This document shows positions 7,872 through 16,110 of a stretch of DNA of 42,048 nucleotides, piece by piece; positions within the stretch are counted from its first letter, which is position 1, and each line of letters opens with the position of its first letter. Position numbers and translations under genes: made by a program. This DNA comes from Virgibacillus halodenitrificans JCM 12304 (GTDB lineage Bacteria; Bacillota; Bacilli; Bacillales; Amphibacillaceae). The notes beneath the pieces are model-generated. The model was given only the letters and a program-made list of their open reading frames with translations, searched no databases and was not told where the DNA came from. Location: assembly GCF_001310895.1 (NCBI RefSeq), contig NZ_BAZS01000035.1, positions 1 through 42,048 of the forward strand. The letters are read 5' to 3'.

Positions 7872-9215
7872 ATGAATTGGAAAAAAGCAATGATCGTAGC
7901 TCCGATGAGCGCAACTCTACTTTTTACTGCGAACGGTGGTGTTGTAAGTGCGGACACAATGGAAAAACCAACAGTAGAAACAGCAGCAGTTGATTTAAGA
8001 TCTAACTTAGGGCAACTACTCAGCGAGCACGCATATCTTGCAATAGAAACAATGAGAAACGGTGCGGCTGGTTCAGAAGATTTCGAAGCATCTTCTGCAG
8101 CCTTAACTGCTAATACGGAGGATCTTAGTGCAGCAATCGAATCTGTTTATGGGAAAGAAGCTGGCCAAGCATTTAAGAAAATGTGGTCGGAACACATTGG
8201 GTACTTCGTTGATTATGTGAAAGCAACAGGAAATGAAGATGAAGATGCAAAACAGAAAGCATTGGATGAGTTATCAGAATACAGGGCAGACTTTTCCCAG
8301 TTTCTAGAGAATGCTACAGAAGAACGTTTGGAAGCTGATGCACTTGCTGAAGGTCTACAGCAACATGTAAATCAATTAATAGGTGCATTTATTAGCTATG
8401 TTGATGGGGATTATCAACAAGCCTATGAGCAGGAAAGAAAAGCGATTAACCATATGCATATGGTAGCTAAAGGGCTTTCCACGGCGATTACCGATCAATT
8501 CCCTGACAAATTTAATAATACAATGGCGGTGACACCAGCAGGCGACTTAAGAGCAGATTTAAATTATCTACTATCTGAGCATGCCGGTATTGCCATATCA
8601 GCAATGCAAAATGGAATTTCTGAAGCTCCGGAATTCGATGCATCAGCAAAAGTTCTTGGTCAAAATACAGAGGATCTGTCTAAAGCAATTGCATCTGTTT
8701 ATGGCGATGAAGCAGGAGAAGCATTTAAGAAAATGTGGTCAGAGCACGTAGGGTACTTTGTTGATTATGTAAATGCTACAGCAAATGAAGATGAAGAAGC
8801 GCAAAAAGAGGCACTAACTAATCTTGAAAATTATAGAGAAGATTTCTCCATGTTTATGGAAAAAGCTACAGAGGGTAACGTTTCCGCAGACATGCTGGCA
8901 AAAGGCTTGCAACAACACGTAGACCAACTAATTGGTTCATTTGAAAGCTATGCAGATGGTAACTATGATGAAGCATTTACTACAGCTCGCGAAGCATATG
9001 GTCATATGTATGGCGCATCTAAAATGTTATCATCCGGTATTGTAATGCAGTTCCCTGATAAATTTGCCAATGATATGCCTTCAGATATGCCAAAAACAGG
9101 CTTTGCACCCGCTGAAGAAAATAATGATATGTTGATCGCCTGGATGGTTGGTATAAGTGTATTTGGATTAGCAGCATTTGCAGCAATCCGTAAGTTTCGT
9201 ACAAACGAAAAATAA
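7872..9215 (+). CDS. Wall-anchored tandem-duplicated helical protein with conserved histidines
   Basis: A 447-residue secreted protein. A signal peptide covers residues ~1-27 (NGGVVSA before the cut). Two copies of a ~180-residue, all-helical domain follow. They align with no gap at an offset of exactly 184 residues: LLSEH (H53/H237), MWSEH (H108/H292), LQQH (H165/H349) and an HM in the last helix (H194/H378). The C terminus is MPKTG (406-410), a hydrophobic stretch and the basic tail RKFRTNEK, which is a sortase sorting signal with Met in place of Leu. Start at 7872 is chosen for AAAGGGAG 9 nt upstream; the ATG at 7863 abuts that site. The histidines suggest metal or heme binding in a four-helix bundle, but that is inference and I know no proven function. 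Confidence 0.85.
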   Translation: MNWKKAMIVAPMSATLLFTANGGVVSADTMEKPTVETAAVDLRSNLGQLLSEHAYLAIETMRNGAAGSEDFEASSAALTANTEDLSAAIESVYGKEAGQAFKKMWSEHIGYFVDYVKATGNEDEDAKQKALDELSEYRADFSQFLENATEERLEADALAEGLQQHVNQLIGAFISYVDGDYQQAYEQERKAINHMHMVAKGLSTAITDQFPDKFNNTMAVTPAGDLRADLNYLLSEHAGIAISAMQNGISEAPEFDASAKVLGQNTEDLSKAIASVYGDEAGEAFKKMWSEHVGYFVDYVNATANEDEEAQKEALTNLENYREDFSMFMEKATEGNVSADMLAKGLQQHVDQLIGSFESYADGNYDEAFTTAREAYGHMYGASKMLSSGIVMQFPDKFANDMPSDMPKTGFAPAEENNDMLIAWMVGISVFGLAAFAAIRKFRTNEK

Positions 9216-9245
9216 GAGTTGATATATTGGTAAGAATCTTGTTCA

Positions 9246-9285
9246 GGAAGACAGGCAGATTATCCGTTTTTTCTCCCTGTCTTCC
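9246..9285. other. Hairpin between surface protein and sortase genes
   Basis: GGAAGACAGG at 9246-9255 is the exact inverse complement of CCTGTCTTCC at 9276-9285, with a 20-nt loop. No T-run follows, so it is more likely an RNA stability or partial read-through element than a full terminator. It would let the sortase be made from the surface-protein transcript at a lower level. Confidence 0.5.
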
Positions 9286-9376
9286 AAAGCTTTAGAGAAA
9301 AAGCAAATCAGGCTTAAAATTTAACAAAAGCTCATTTCTATTATTGGAATAAATGCGCTAGAGGAGGGTGCTTTAT

Positions 9377-10030
9377 ATGGGAAAATTAATAACTGTCATC
9401 ACCTTACTTTTCTTGGTTGGCTGTGGAACCGTTCCTGAAAGTGAATCTCCTCCAGCTAATTCCTCATCTAGTAATGAACAGGAAACAACTCAAACAGTTA
9501 AAAACCCTATGACCAAAACGAAAAGCAGTGATTTTAATCAGTCAGATTCCGCCTATAAGGATGCTTTTAAAGAAGAAAAACCGGGTATAGTTCCAGCCAA
9601 GTTGATTATTGACAGCCTTGGCGTCAACGATCCTGTTGAAAAGGTTGGTCAGAATAAAAAAGGTGAAATGGGTGTCCCTGAAAATGTACAGAATGCTGGT
9701 TGGTATAAGTTCGGAGCTAAGCCAGGGGAACAAGGCAGTGCTGTAGTTGCTGGGCATGTGAATACAAGGAACGGAAAAAGTATTTTTTGGAACCTTCACA
9801 AGCTGGAGACTGGTGATGAAGTCGAAGTATTGAATAAAAGTGGTGAAAAGAGAACCTTCAAAGTAATCGGGAAGGAATCATATGACTATCAGCATGCACC
9901 TGTAAAGAAAATATTCGGTTATACGTCAAGAAGAAAATTGAATTTAATTACATGCACAGGCGATTTTAATTATGACGCTGGAACCCATCAGGAACGTCTT
10001 GTCATTTACACTGAGCTAAAGGATGAATAA
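9377..10030 (+). CDS. Class F-like sortase, predicted lipoprotein
   Basis: A 217-residue sortase. Catalytic residues are visible: H127 (AGHVNT), C193 (NLITCTGDF) and R207 (HQERLVIY). The short SSFW-type core (SIFWNLHKLETGDEV) and lack of a C-terminal membrane segment fit class F. The N terminus is unusual: a short hydrophobic run ending in a lipobox, L-V-G-C16, so it should be lipid-anchored rather than held by a transmembrane helix. A Ser/Thr-rich linker (residues ~20-60) follows. Start at 9377 has GAGGAGGG at 9361-9368; the GTG at 9368 overlaps it. It follows the MPKTG protein and is its likely dedicated transpeptidase. Confidence 0.88.
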   Translation: MGKLITVITLLFLVGCGTVPESESPPANSSSSNEQETTQTVKNPMTKTKSSDFNQSDSAYKDAFKEEKPGIVPAKLIIDSLGVNDPVEKVGQNKKGEMGVPENVQNAGWYKFGAKPGEQGSAVVAGHVNTRNGKSIFWNLHKLETGDEVEVLNKSGEKRTFKVIGKESYDYQHAPVKKIFGYTSRRKLNLITCTGDFNYDAGTHQERLVIYTELKDE

Positions 10031-10089
10031 ATAACTAGTGAGAATTCGCTCAAATCTTCAAAAGCTAAGACAAAAAATTTTATACATTG

Positions 10090-10215
10090 AAAATCCGAAC
10101 CGATTCATACTACTAATGAATTTTGGTTCGGATTTATTTTGGTAACAAATTAGCGGGGAAAACGCACAGATTCCTCGGAAATGAAGTACACATTTCCTTC
10201 GTCCGATGCTAAGCT
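10090..10215 (+). repeat. Dispersed hairpin-led repeat, copy 1 (also acts as terminator)
   Basis: It begins with the stem AAATCCGAACC (10091-10101) and GGTTCGGATTT (10125-10135) plus a T-rich tail, which can end the sortase transcript. It then runs through ATTAGCGG...GCACAGA, a second hairpin GGAAATG/CATTTCC and the block GATGCTAAG. Copy 2 (20353-20482) matches along the whole length; copy 3 (28571-28800) shares the first half. Confidence 0.8.
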
Positions 10216-10257
10216 GTCGCAGCTTTCCTTGTGCTCCCGAAGAAAAATCCCAGCTAA

Positions 10258-10404
10258 TTTGCTCTGCGGAAGATTATCCTGCTCTCCTGCTGATTAATCT
10301 GCTCTACGGCGGATTATCTTGCTCTCCTGCCGATTAATTTGCTCTGCGGCGGATTATCTTGCTCTCCTGCCGATTAATCTGCTCTACGGAGGATAATGCC
10401 GATT
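10258..10404. repeat. Tandem repeat, 40-bp unit, ~3.6 copies
   Basis: Units at 10258-10297, 10298-10337 and 10338-10377, with a partial fourth to ~10404. Each unit holds two 20-bp halves, GCTCTRCGGCGGATTAT-type and GCTCTCCTGCCGATTAA-type, whose CGGCGGATTA and TGCCGATTAA parts are partly complementary and so can fold. A diverged single copy is at 37755-37806. With copy 1 of the hairpin repeat it fills the 400-nt gap between the sortase and fructokinase genes. Confidence 0.85.
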
Positions 10405-10431
10405 TTTCCCAAACTAGTTCATTTATCTTCT

Positions 10432-11379
10432 CTATCGGTCCAAATAACTTTCTACCTCAGCCTTAGTAGGCAGTGCAGTCATTGCTCCTTTTGTAGAAGC
10501 GGCAAGCCCCCCGGATACTGAGGCAAACTTAGCTATCCTACTTGCTTCTTCCAACGTAAGTGCATGTAGATCTGAAGCATATTGATCAACAGAATAAAGC
10601 ACTCCAGAAACAAAGGCGTCACCAGCCCCAGTTGTGTCAATTGCTTTCACCTTCATTGCTGGAACATGCCTATTCCCTTCCATTGTCTTAACATAGCATC
10701 CTTCCGCACCAAGGGTGACAAATATAACTGGAATTTCATAAGGCTCAAGCATTTCCAAGCCTTCTTTAACTGACTTTTTATCAGTAATAAATGCTAACTC
10801 CTCTTCGGAAATCTTTAGAATATCCACTTCTCCAAGCATGGAAATTATCCTATCTTTTGCCTCCTCTTTCGAATCCCATAACATCAAACGCAGGTTAGGG
10901 TCATAGGAAATAAGCAATCCATTCTCTTTTGCCAGTTTAACAGCTGCCCTAGTTGCACCTTCTGCGGGCTCGCTAATTAAGGAAATAGATCCGAAATGAA
11001 GAATACGATGGCGGAGCAAGTGCTCTCTATTTATGTGATTTTCCTCCAGAAAACGGTCCGCACTTGGGTTAATATAAAAATCAAAGCTCCTCTCCCCACC
11101 CTCTCTGTTGGTTACAAATACAATCCCTGTACGGTGGTCCTTCGAAAAAAATAATTGTTCTGTATTTACATGATAGAACTGGAGCGTTTCTTGCAAAAAC
11201 CTGCCAAGCACATCATCTCCTACCATGCCAAGAAATGATGAATCGCCTCCAAGTCTTGCTACCCCCACTGCTACGTTAGCTGGAGCACCGCCGGGACTTT
11301 TATGATAGGTTGAATTTGTTTCGTCAGTTGGTATAAAATCGATTAACGTCTCCCCCAGAGTAATGACACCATGATTCAC
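10432..11379 (-). CDS. scrK: Fructokinase, PfkB/ribokinase family
   Basis: A 315-residue kinase that should phosphorylate the fructose released by sucrose-6-phosphate hydrolase. PfkB features are clear: an N-terminal GETLIDFIP strand, the sugar-contact SPGGAPANVAVGVARLGG block near residue 28 and the C-terminal ATP/anion-hole signature DTTGAGDAFVSGVLY with its catalytic Asp. The start is a GTG at 11379 with AGGGAGGT 8 nt upstream. It is transcribed away from the LacI-type regulator across a ~98-nt gap. The sucrose genes next door favour fructokinase over other PfkB sugar kinases. No scrR-type palindrome is visible in its own upstream region, so its control may differ from that of the main operon. 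Confidence 0.85.
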   Translation of the reverse strand: MNHGVITLGETLIDFIPTDETNSTYHKSPGGAPANVAVGVARLGGDSSFLGMVGDDVLGRFLQETLQFYHVNTEQLFFSKDHRTGIVFVTNREGGERSFDFYINPSADRFLEENHINREHLLRHRILHFGSISLISEPAEGATRAAVKLAKENGLLISYDPNLRLMLWDSKEEAKDRIISMLGEVDILKISEEELAFITDKKSVKEGLEMLEPYEIPVIFVTLGAEGCYVKTMEGNRHVPAMKVKAIDTTGAGDAFVSGVLYSVDQYASDLHALTLEEASRIAKFASVSGGLAASTKGAMTALPTKAEVESYLDR

Positions 11380-11477
11380 GATGATTACCTCCCTATGGTA
11401 TGATTTATATAAAGATCAAATTATGTTCTATTATTCTACAGAACCAAAAATATGTCATCAAATAAGGGTGAAAAACA

Positions 11478-12464
11478 TTGCTTACAATAAAAGAAATAGC
11501 AGAAATGGCTAACGTATCCAGGTCTACTGTTTCCCGTTTCCTCAATGATTCTGGCTATGTCAGTGAAGAGGCCAGAAAACGAATTGATAAAGTAATTAAA
11601 GAAACAGGATATATACCTAGTGAACATGCTAAATCCCTCCGCACAAAAAAAACAAAAGTAATTGGTGTCATATTACCAACCATCCATACAGAGACATCAA
11701 GTAAAATTGTAGCAGGAATAGATAACGAGCTGGCAAAACAGGGATATCAAATTCTTCTAGCTAATACAAATCTGGATAAAGAAAAAGAAATAGAATATCT
11801 GGATTTACTTAAAGTCCGCCAAGTAGATGGAATTATTTTAGTAGCTACAAATACAGAAGAAAGATTAGTTAAGAAAGTTCAGGAAATGAACCTTCCAATA
11901 GTTATTATTGGACAGCACATGCCTGGGGTTACCAGTGTGGTGTATGATGACTTCCATGCTTCAAAAGAAATTACCAACTATTTGGTTGAGAAAGGTCATA
12001 AAAAAATAGCATTTATCGGTGTAGATGAGACAGATCGCTCGGTAGGTTATTTCCGTAAAAAAGGATATTATTCTGCGATGAATGAGCATCGATTGGAAGT
12101 TAATTCAACTTGGGTGCAGACTGCAATATTTGACATAGATTCTGGTTATAAAGCAATGAAACGAATTTTAACAAAGAGTTCTATTCTCCCCACAGCAGTT
12201 TTTGCAGTAACAGACCGCTTAGCTATTGGAGCGATGAGTTATTTGAAAGAACAAGGACTTATAGTACCAGATGATATTGCTGTAGCGAGTATTGGAGCAT
12301 CAGAAATTTCCAGATATGTTGATCCTTCTCTAACAACTGTAGACTATCACAATGAAATGGCAGGTAAGCAGGCTGCGAAGCAGATACTAGCAATTATATC
12401 CAAAACTGAATACCAAGAAAAAATTCTCCTGAACTATAGACTAATAATTCGTAATAGTGTATGA
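11478..12464 (+). CDS. scrR: LacI-family sucrose operon repressor
   Basis: A 328-residue regulator. The N terminus is a LacI helix-turn-helix (TIKEIAEMANVSRSTVSRFL, then SGYVSEEARKRI) with the hinge HAKSLRTKKTKVIG. The remainder is a periplasmic-binding-type effector domain (SDGIIL-like DGIILVATN, IGQHMPGV, ITSVDY-like LTTVDYHN). The start is a TTG at 11478 with AAGGGTG upstream. It sits just before the sucrose PTS genes, whose leader carries two near-identical palindromes. The likely inducer is a phosphorylated sugar such as sucrose-6-phosphate or fructose, by analogy with ScrR proteins. The gene may be partly co-transcribed with the genes downstream. Confidence 0.85.
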   Translation: MLTIKEIAEMANVSRSTVSRFLNDSGYVSEEARKRIDKVIKETGYIPSEHAKSLRTKKTKVIGVILPTIHTETSSKIVAGIDNELAKQGYQILLANTNLDKEKEIEYLDLLKVRQVDGIILVATNTEERLVKKVQEMNLPIVIIGQHMPGVTSVVYDDFHASKEITNYLVEKGHKKIAFIGVDETDRSVGYFRKKGYYSAMNEHRLEVNSTWVQTAIFDIDSGYKAMKRILTKSSILPTAVFAVTDRLAIGAMSYLKEQGLIVPDDIAVASIGASEISRYVDPSLTTVDYHNEMAGKQAAKQILAIISKTEYQEKILLNYRLIIRNSV

Positions 12465-12497
12465 TGAAATTGTGGAACCGATTTCATCATATATATT

Positions 12498-12514
12498 ATG
12501 GAATCGATACCACG
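12498..12514. promoter_or_regulatory. Upstream ScrR operator
   Basis: TGGAATCGATACCACG starting at 12499 repeats the core of the operator at 12563. A weaker relative, TGTGGAACCGATTTCA, is at 12471-12486. The two strong copies are 65 bp apart, about six helical turns, which suits DNA looping by a LacI-type tetramer. Confidence 0.65.
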
Positions 12515-12562
12515 TATAACTCAGTTAATACCTATTGCCATTATATTTACTAATCTAGCTAA

Positions 12563-12580
12563 TGTGGAATCGATACCACA
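12563..12580. promoter_or_regulatory. Main ScrR operator before the EIIBC gene
   Basis: TGTGGAATCGATACCACA is a near-perfect 18-bp palindrome with the central CG typical of LacI-family sites. It lies 23 nt before the EIIBC start codon; a -35-like TTGCCA is at 12535-12540. Confidence 0.75.
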
Positions 12581-12602
12581 AAAATAAAAGGAGTGAGATT
12601 AT

Positions 12603-14006
12603 ATGTCTGATAACAAGCAAATCGCAAAGGAGCTTATTGAGGCAGTCGGGGGAAGAGAAAATATTCATTCCGTCGCTCATTGTGCCACAAGATTACGTTT
12701 TATGATTCACGACAAGGAAAAAATTGATCAGGAGAGAGTTGAAAATACAGATAAAGTAAAGGGTGCCTTTTTTAACTCTGGTCAATATCAGATAATCCTT
12801 GGGACCGGCACGGTAAATCGTATTTATGAAGAAGTGGATAAACTCGGTATCAACAGCACAGATAAATCTGAACAATCAAAGGAAGCTGCAAAAGAAAAAA
12901 ATACGTTCCAGCGTGCCATCCGGACATTGGGCGATGTATTTGTACCCATTATTCCTGTGCTTGTAGCAACAGGTCTGTTTATGGGACTTAGAGGTTTGGT
13001 CATGCAGGAACAGATCTTAGCACTCTTCGGTATGACACCCGCTGATATTTCTGAAAACTTTCTTTTATTTACTGAAATCCTAACAGATACTGCATTCATA
13101 TTCTTACCTGCAATTGTTGCTTGGTCAACTTTTAGAGTATTTGGGGGCACGCCAATTATTGGTCTAGTACTTGGATTGATGCTTGTAAGTCCTGCGTTGC
13201 CAAATGCTTGGGAAGTTGCGACAGAGGCTGAACCTTTATATTTCTTAGGATTCATCCCTGTAGTAGGCTATCAAGGTGCCGTATTACCCGCCTTTTTCGC
13301 AGGGATAATTGGTGCAAAACTGGAAAGAGCCATCCGAAAACGGGTTCCTGAAGCATTGGATTTAATCATCACCCCATTCTTAACACTATTAGTGATGATT
13401 GCAGCAGCTCTCTTCATCATCGGGCCAATTTTTCATACAGTTGAGGAATATATCCTTCAGGGAACACTCTTTGTGTTGGATCTGCCATTCGGTATTGCAG
13501 GATTTTTAATTGGAGCTTTAAATCAAATTATTGTAATCACAGGAGTTCATCATATCTTTAACCTATTGGAAATCCAATTGCTTGAAAAGTTTGGAAATAA
13601 CCCATATAACGCCATTGTTACTTCAGCAGTGGCCGCACAAGGTGGAGCAGCACTTGCCGTAGGTTTAAAAACGAAATCTAAAAAACTGAAGGCGTTGGCA
13701 TTACCCTCCTCTTTATCTGCATTTCTTGGGATTACAGAGCCAGCCATTTTCGGTGTAAACCTACGCTATGTTACACCTTTTATAATGGGCTTAATCGGCG
13801 GTGGTGTTGGTGGTTTTGCTGCTTCCCTGCTTGGTATTAAAGGAACTGGTATGGCAATTACCGTTATTCCAGGGACGCTACTTTATCTCAATGGACAAAT
13901 TTTACAGTATATCCTGGTTAACATCATTGCTATTGGTACTGCATTTGTCCTTACATGGTTATTCGGTTATTCAGATAAAAAGCTTAAAGAAGTTGAAACA
14001 GCATAG
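12603..14006 (+). CDS. scrA: Sucrose-specific PTS EIIBC component
   Basis: A 467-residue membrane permease. Residues 1-~85 are the EIIB domain, with the phosphorylated Cys27 in VAHCATRLRF. Residues ~100-460 form the EIIC channel with about ten membrane segments and the block GITEPAIFGVNLRY. There is no EIIA domain, and a separate EIIA is encoded at 15616. This is the same architecture as B. subtilis SacP (also named sacP). It imports sucrose as sucrose-6-phosphate. The start has AAAGGAGTGAG just upstream. The neighbouring sucrose-6-phosphate hydrolase fixes the substrate; from EIIC sequence alone, other glucosides would be possible. Confidence 0.88.
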   Translation: MSDNKQIAKELIEAVGGRENIHSVAHCATRLRFMIHDKEKIDQERVENTDKVKGAFFNSGQYQIILGTGTVNRIYEEVDKLGINSTDKSEQSKEAAKEKNTFQRAIRTLGDVFVPIIPVLVATGLFMGLRGLVMQEQILALFGMTPADISENFLLFTEILTDTAFIFLPAIVAWSTFRVFGGTPIIGLVLGLMLVSPALPNAWEVATEAEPLYFLGFIPVVGYQGAVLPAFFAGIIGAKLERAIRKRVPEALDLIITPFLTLLVMIAAALFIIGPIFHTVEEYILQGTLFVLDLPFGIAGFLIGALNQIIVITGVHHIFNLLEIQLLEKFGNNPYNAIVTSAVAAQGGAALAVGLKTKSKKLKALALPSSLSAFLGITEPAIFGVNLRYVTPFIMGLIGGGVGGFAASLLGIKGTGMAITVIPGTLLYLNGQILQYILVNIIAIGTAFVLTWLFGYSDKKLKEVETA

Positions 14007-14081
14007 AGATCGTACACGCATTAATTACATGGAGAGGGTAGGAACTGAACATGCCTCCTTCTAATAAAAATATTTTACAAT

Positions 14082-14119
14082 TAAAGACAGGCAGGCGGGC
14101 ATCCCCTTGTCTGTCTTTT
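14082..14119 (+). terminator. Intercistronic hairpin, possible partial terminator
   Basis: AAGACAGGCA pairs with TGTCTGTCTT (one G-T pair) around a GC-rich loop, and TTTTAG follows. The T-run is weak, so partial termination or RNA processing between the EIIBC and hydrolase genes is more likely than a full stop. Confidence 0.45.
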
Positions 14120-14143
14120 AGATAAGGAGTGCCTCAAACAGAT

Positions 14144-15592
14144 ATGAAACATTTACATCCGATAAAGAAGGCTTTGCAGCAAATAAAAGAAAAACAGGAT
14201 ATCGCTCAATCCGATCCCCACCGTCTCCATTTCCATATTATGCCCCCTGTAGGATTACTCAACGATCCTAACGGGTTTGTATTCTATCAAGGACATTATC
14301 ATATTTTCTATCAATGGAACCCCTTTGCAACGACACATGGTCAAAAATATTGGGGTCATCGCATTTCCAGTGATTTAGTACATTGGGAAGAGGCGCCTAT
14401 AGCATTAGCTCCCGATGAATGGTTTGATAAAGACGGCTGTTACTCAGGAAGTGCCATTGTCCACAATGAAAAGCTCTATATATTTTATACTGGAAATGTA
14501 AAAGACCACGACGGAAACCGTGCCTCCTACCAATGTCTCGCCGTATCAGATGATGGTCTCCATTTTGATAAAAAAGGGCCAATTATTGAAGTACCTAAAG
14601 GTTACACCGCCCATTTCCGTGATCCTAAAGTTTTTTCAAAAGATGGTAGGTGGTTTATAGTAATTGGTGCACAAAACACCCAAGAACAGGGTGAAGTGGT
14701 TCTTTACTCCTCCCCTGATTTGGAAAATTGGTTTTATCGCGGCCCACTAACAGGGTCTCATAGGAATGGATTAGATAATTTCGGATATATGTGGGAGTGT
14801 CCGGATCTTTTTCAAATTAAAGATCAGGACATACTAATTGTCTCTCCACAAGGATTGGAAGCAAAAGGATATAAGTTTAACAATATTTATCAATCCGGTT
14901 ATTTTACAGGGCAAGTAGATTATGAGAGCCCCGCTTATCAGCATGGAAGCTTTGAAGAGTTGGATCGTGGCTTTGATTTTTATGCACCACAAACAACGGT
15001 GGATGAGTCAGGTAGACGTTTATTATTTGGCTGGATGGGTAATGCGGAAGTAGGGGAAACACAGCATCCTACCGCAGAATACGGTTGGATTCATGCGCTT
15101 ACTCTCCCCCGTACACTGCAGTGGAAGAAAGGAAAGCTTTTTCAGACTCCCGTAAAGGAGCTTGCGGTACTACGAAAGAATGAAGTTGTGTATGAAAATA
15201 TAACGATAATAAATCAACACAAGCAATTTAATGAAGTTGCTGGCAAGGTGTTTGAATTGCAAATAACAGTGACTGACTGGAGCACAAACATATTCTCCTT
15301 AACGGTTGGAGAAAGCACGTTGCGTTTTAATCAAAATTCTTCTACTTTCAGTCTAGAACGCAAATGTTTTAATAATCAAGGAACGGAAAGCAGACATTGT
15401 CATCTAGACAAGCTGGAGAATATACAACTCTTCAAAGACACCTCTTCACTGGAAGTCTTTATAAATAATGGAGAGGAAGTTTTTACTTCACGGATTTTCG
15501 ATGATACCAATGAGCAAGCTGTATCTTTCCAAGCAGACGGGCAAGTGACTTTTAATTTACAAAAGTGGGATTTGGAAAAAATCTTTAATTGA
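14144..15592 (+). CDS. scrB: Sucrose-6-phosphate hydrolase (GH32)
   Basis: A 482-residue cytoplasmic enzyme that splits sucrose-6-phosphate into glucose-6-phosphate and fructose. GH32 landmarks are present: the nucleophile D41 in LLNDPNG, the transition-state stabiliser D160 in FRDPK and the acid/base E218 in MWECPD. A C-terminal beta-sandwich covers about residues 340-482. It has no signal peptide, as expected for the phosphorylated substrate. Similarity to B. subtilis SacA is strong throughout. The ribosome site AAGGAG at 14124-14129 overlaps an in-frame GTG at 14129, so the ATG at 14144 is preferred although the spacing is long (~14 nt). Its stop overlaps the possible upstream extension of the next gene. 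Confidence 0.92.
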   Translation: MKHLHPIKKALQQIKEKQDIAQSDPHRLHFHIMPPVGLLNDPNGFVFYQGHYHIFYQWNPFATTHGQKYWGHRISSDLVHWEEAPIALAPDEWFDKDGCYSGSAIVHNEKLYIFYTGNVKDHDGNRASYQCLAVSDDGLHFDKKGPIIEVPKGYTAHFRDPKVFSKDGRWFIVIGAQNTQEQGEVVLYSSPDLENWFYRGPLTGSHRNGLDNFGYMWECPDLFQIKDQDILIVSPQGLEAKGYKFNNIYQSGYFTGQVDYESPAYQHGSFEELDRGFDFYAPQTTVDESGRRLLFGWMGNAEVGETQHPTAEYGWIHALTLPRTLQWKKGKLFQTPVKELAVLRKNEVVYENITIINQHKQFNEVAGKVFELQITVTDWSTNIFSLTVGESTLRFNQNSSTFSLERKCFNNQGTESRHCHLDKLENIQLFKDTSSLEVFINNGEEVFTSRIFDDTNEQAVSFQADGQVTFNLQKWDLEKIFN

Positions 15593-15615
15593 TATTCAGA
15601 AAGGGACGGATAATA

Positions 15616-16110
15616 TTGTTAGGAAAATTATTTAAGAAAAAAGAAGATAGTAAACATATCTCTCTTTATGCGCCTATAAATGGAGAAACGATTCCATTGG
15701 AAGAAGTACCTGATCCTGTATTTTCCGAGAAAATGATGGGCAACGGTATTGCAATTAAACCATCTGATGAGCTCGTAACTGCACCAGTTGACGGAAAGGT
15801 TATTCAATTATTCTCCACCAAACATGCAGTGGGAATTTTGGCAGAGAATGGTGCTGAAATTCTTATTCATATCGGTATAGACACAGTAGAACTGAAGGGA
15901 GAAGGCTTCACGGCTTATGTAGAAGAAGGCGATTATGTGAAAAAGGGAGATAAATTGGTTGCTTTCAATTACACTACAGTAGAAAATAAAGCAAAGAGCA
16001 CCCTGATCCCTATTATTATTACAAATACAGATGAAATGAGCGAGATCTCCCCTGCAGATAAAAAATCTGTCCGTGCCGGAGAAGACATTATTTTAAGCAT
16101 AGAAAAATAA
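15616..16110 (+). CDS. PTS EIIA component, glucose family
   Basis: A 165-residue soluble phosphocarrier. The phosphorylated His85 lies in EILIHIGIDTVELKG and the partner His in TKHAVG about 15 residues earlier, the standard EIIA-Glc active-site pair. It would pass phosphate from HPr to Cys27 of the EIIBC protein, filling the EIIA role that SacP-type permeases lack. It resembles the EIIA domain at the C terminus of PtsG in this same window. Start: the TTG at 15616 gives MLGKLFKKKE, the usual beginning of such proteins, with AAGGG at 15601-15605; an earlier in-frame TTG at 15589 overlaps the hydrolase stop. It is the last gene of the sucrose operon. Confidence 0.88.
   Translation: MLGKLFKKKEDSKHISLYAPINGETIPLEEVPDPVFSEKMMGNGIAIKPSDELVTAPVDGKVIQLFSTKHAVGILAENGAEILIHIGIDTVELKGEGFTAYVEEGDYVKKGDKLVAFNYTTVENKAKSTLIPIIITNTDEMSEISPADKKSVRAGEDIILSIEK

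Noticed and set aside
7872-9215. Catalytic copper amine oxidase
   Set aside because: No amine-oxidase catalytic domain or quinone-cofactor Tyr motif is visible; the protein is two short helical repeats.
10258-10404. CRISPR array
   Set aside because: The 40-bp units are contiguous with no unique spacers, and no cas genes are present.
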